Origin: CAURMH01 sp963525745
Lineage (GTDB): Bacteria; Pseudomonadota; Gammaproteobacteria; Enterobacterales; Pasteurellaceae
NCBI GenBank assembly: GCA_963525745.1
Contig: CAURMH010000064.1
Location: 1-6,840 of the forward strand
DNA: 6,840 bases
Direction of reading: 5' to 3'
Below the pieces are notes generated by a model, which saw nothing but the letters and a program-made list of their open reading frames with translations, was not told the DNA's origin and did not search any database. The translations under genes were made by a program, and so were the position numbers. Shown piece after piece: positions 6,292 through 6,840 of the stretch. Positions within the stretch are counted from its first letter, which is position 1. The number at the start of each line of letters is the position of its first letter.

Positions 6292-6320
6292 CGAAAATTC
6301 ACACATTTTTGACCACGCTT
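6283..6320 (+). terminator. Imperfect hairpin after dolP built from an uptake signal and a decayed inverted copy
   Basis: AAGTGCGGTC (6283-6292) faces GACCACGCTT (6311-6320) with one G-T pair and one mismatch. The stem continues with GAAAAT (6293-6298) against ATTTTT (6305-6310), leaving a six-base loop, about 16 positions in all. It begins 20 bases after the dolP stop. Only three T follow directly, with a six-T run further on at 6334-6339, so termination may be leaky. The opposite strand has the better T run. Confidence 0.5.
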
Positions 6321-6335
6321 TCATAAGGACAAATT

Positions 6336-6344
6336 TTTTCCACA
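6336..6344 (+). promoter_or_regulatory. DnaA-box-like site upstream of nrdA
   Basis: TTTTCCACA fits the relaxed DnaA-box consensus TT(A/T)TNCACA exactly and differs from TTATCCACA at one base. E. coli nrdAB is known to be controlled by DnaA. This site is about 175 bases before the nrdA ATG, and a single nine-base match can occur by chance. A weaker partner TTCTGCACA is on the minus strand at 6452-6460. Confidence 0.3.
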
Positions 6345-6423
6345 CTGTTTTTCCGCCTTTTTAAAATTGGCTTATCTATAAATAAGTTAGCCGATGTCAA
6401 GAATCCGACCTAAAATATATTGC

Positions 6424-6452
6424 TTGAGTTTTCGTTTTTAACACATTATCTT
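6424..6452 (+). promoter_or_regulatory. Candidate sigma-70 promoter for nrdA
   Basis: TTGAGT (6424-6429) and TATCTT (6447-6452) are separated by 17 bases, each matching four of six consensus bases. The -10 lies inside the first NrdR-like box and the second box would lie just after the start site, an arrangement suited to repression. Other pairings in this A/T-rich stretch are possible. Confidence 0.35.
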
Positions 6453-6456
6453 GTGC
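6441..6456 (+). promoter_or_regulatory. NrdR box 1 (upstream member of a pair)
   Basis: ACACATTATCTTGTGC matches 13 of 16 positions of the NrdR-box consensus acaCwATATATwGtgt, including the ACAC and TGTG ends apart from the last base. NrdR is the ATP/dATP-sensing repressor of ribonucleotide reductase operons. The centre lies 31 bp from that of the second box, as expected for the usual tandem NrdR layout on one DNA face. Confidence 0.68.
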
Positions 6457-6471
6457 AGAAATTTTACGATA

Positions 6472-6487
6472 CAACTATATGTTGTGT
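6472..6487 (+). promoter_or_regulatory. NrdR box 2 (downstream member of a pair)
   Basis: CAACTATATGTTGTGT also matches 13 of 16 positions of the NrdR-box consensus and contains the inverted repeat ACAAC-TATAT-GTTGT (6471-6485). It ends 31 bases before the nrdA ATG. Two independent 13/16 matches at exactly three helical turns, in front of a ribonucleotide reductase gene, make chance unlikely. Confidence 0.7.
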
Positions 6488-6500
6488 TTTATCTATTTTT

Positions 6501-6510
6501 AAGGAATAGG
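6501..6510 (+). promoter_or_regulatory. Ribosome binding site region of nrdA
   Basis: AAGGAATAGG holds two purine motifs before the ATG at 6519: AAGGA ends 13 bases before it, which is long, and AGG ends 8 bases before it, which is normal but weak. The ATG itself is fixed by the match of the first residues to E. coli NrdA. Confidence 0.5.
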
Positions 6511-6518
6511 TATCTTCC

Positions 6519-6840
6519 ATGAACAAGACATTAATGGTCACCAAACGTGACGGCACACTGGAGCCGATTAACCTCGATAAAATCCACCGCGTAATTACAT
6601 GGGCGGCAGAAGGACTGGACAATGTGTCCGTGTCGCAAGTGGAATTGCGTTCTCACATTCAGTTTTATGAAGGTATTCGTACTTCCGATATTCACGAAAC
6701 CATTATCAAAGCTGCGGCAGACTTAATCAGCAAAGATTCACCGGATTATCAATACCTTGCCGCACGCCTTGCGGTGTTCCATTTACGTAAAAAGGCTTAC
6801 GGTCATTTCGATCCGCCGCGTTTATACGATCATGTGAAAA
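6519..6840 (+). CDS. nrdA: NrdA, class Ia ribonucleoside-diphosphate reductase alpha subunit (3'-truncated)
   Basis: NrdA is the catalytic and allosteric large subunit that, with the radical subunit NrdB, reduces ribonucleoside diphosphates to deoxyribonucleotides under aerobic conditions. Only the first 107 codons are present, of about 760 expected; the frame is open at the right edge. The visible part is nearly the same as E. coli NrdA: VTKRDG (7-12), INLDKIHRV (17-25), WAAEGL (28-33), VSQVELRSHIQFY (38-50), TSDIHETIIKAAADLI (55-70) and LAARLAVFHLRKKAYG (80-95). Residues of about 5-95 form the ATP-cone, which binds ATP or dATP and sets overall activity. The catalytic cysteines lie outside the window. 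Two NrdR-like boxes and a candidate promoter precede it, and dolP upstream is separated by a hairpin, so it probably has its own promoter. nrdB would be expected downstream. Confidence 0.96.
   Translation, partial: MNKTLMVTKRDGTLEPINLDKIHRVITWAAEGLDNVSVSQVELRSHIQFYEGIRTSDIHETIIKAAADLISKDSPDYQYLAARLAVFHLRKKAYGHFDPPRLYDHVK

Noticed and set aside
6394..6441. Fifteen-codon open frame upstream of nrdA as a leader peptide
   Set aside because: It lacks a ribosome site, ends just before the candidate -10 so would not be on the nrdA transcript, and shows no codon bias suggesting attenuation.
1..6840. CRISPR array, insertion sequence, phage, tRNA, toxin-antitoxin or defence system
   Set aside because: No spaced direct repeats, no transposase or integrase frame, no tRNA-like fold, and every long stretch is covered by recognised housekeeping genes.

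Overview
The window is chromosomal DNA from a gammaproteobacterium, most likely a member of the Pasteurellaceae. Two things point there. First, there are seven exact copies of the nine-base core AAGTGCGGT, the Haemophilus-type DNA uptake signal, spread over both strands. Second, LpoA, YraN and the DiaA-like protein resemble, as far as I recall them, their Haemophilus influenzae counterparts, including the 119-residue length of YraN. I cannot name the genus safely.

Layout. Positions 1-312 hold the end of a trimeric autotransporter adhesin (YadA-type membrane anchor), followed by two strong hairpin terminators. The minus strand then carries rsmI (16S rRNA methyltransferase) followed by tldD (metallopeptidase), reading towards the terminators. 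Divergent from rsmI, the plus strand carries lpoA, yraN, diaA and dolP (yraP), closely packed. This is the same order as the E. coli yraL-lpoA-yraN-diaA-yraP locus. After a 255-base intergenic region comes the beginning of nrdA (class Ia ribonucleotide reductase large subunit), cut by the right edge.

How the genes relate. lpoA and dolP encode outer-membrane lipoproteins acting in the cell envelope (activation of PBP1A, and outer-membrane integrity and division). diaA encodes a DnaA-binding regulator of replication initiation. nrdA supplies deoxynucleotides. The region in front of nrdA holds two NrdR-box-like palindromes with centres 31 bp apart, plus one DnaA-box-like site, which is a coherent control region for dNTP synthesis.

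Several starts were set from sequence evidence: a GTG start for yraN two bases after the lpoA stop, an internal ATG for lpoA at the lipoprotein signal, and internal ATGs for tldD and diaA.

I looked for a new defence, mobile or RNA system and did not find one. Apart from the truncated adhesin, this is a conserved housekeeping region. The most interesting points are the terminators built from uptake-signal sequences, the changed sugar-phosphate loops of the DiaA homologue, and the nrdA control region.
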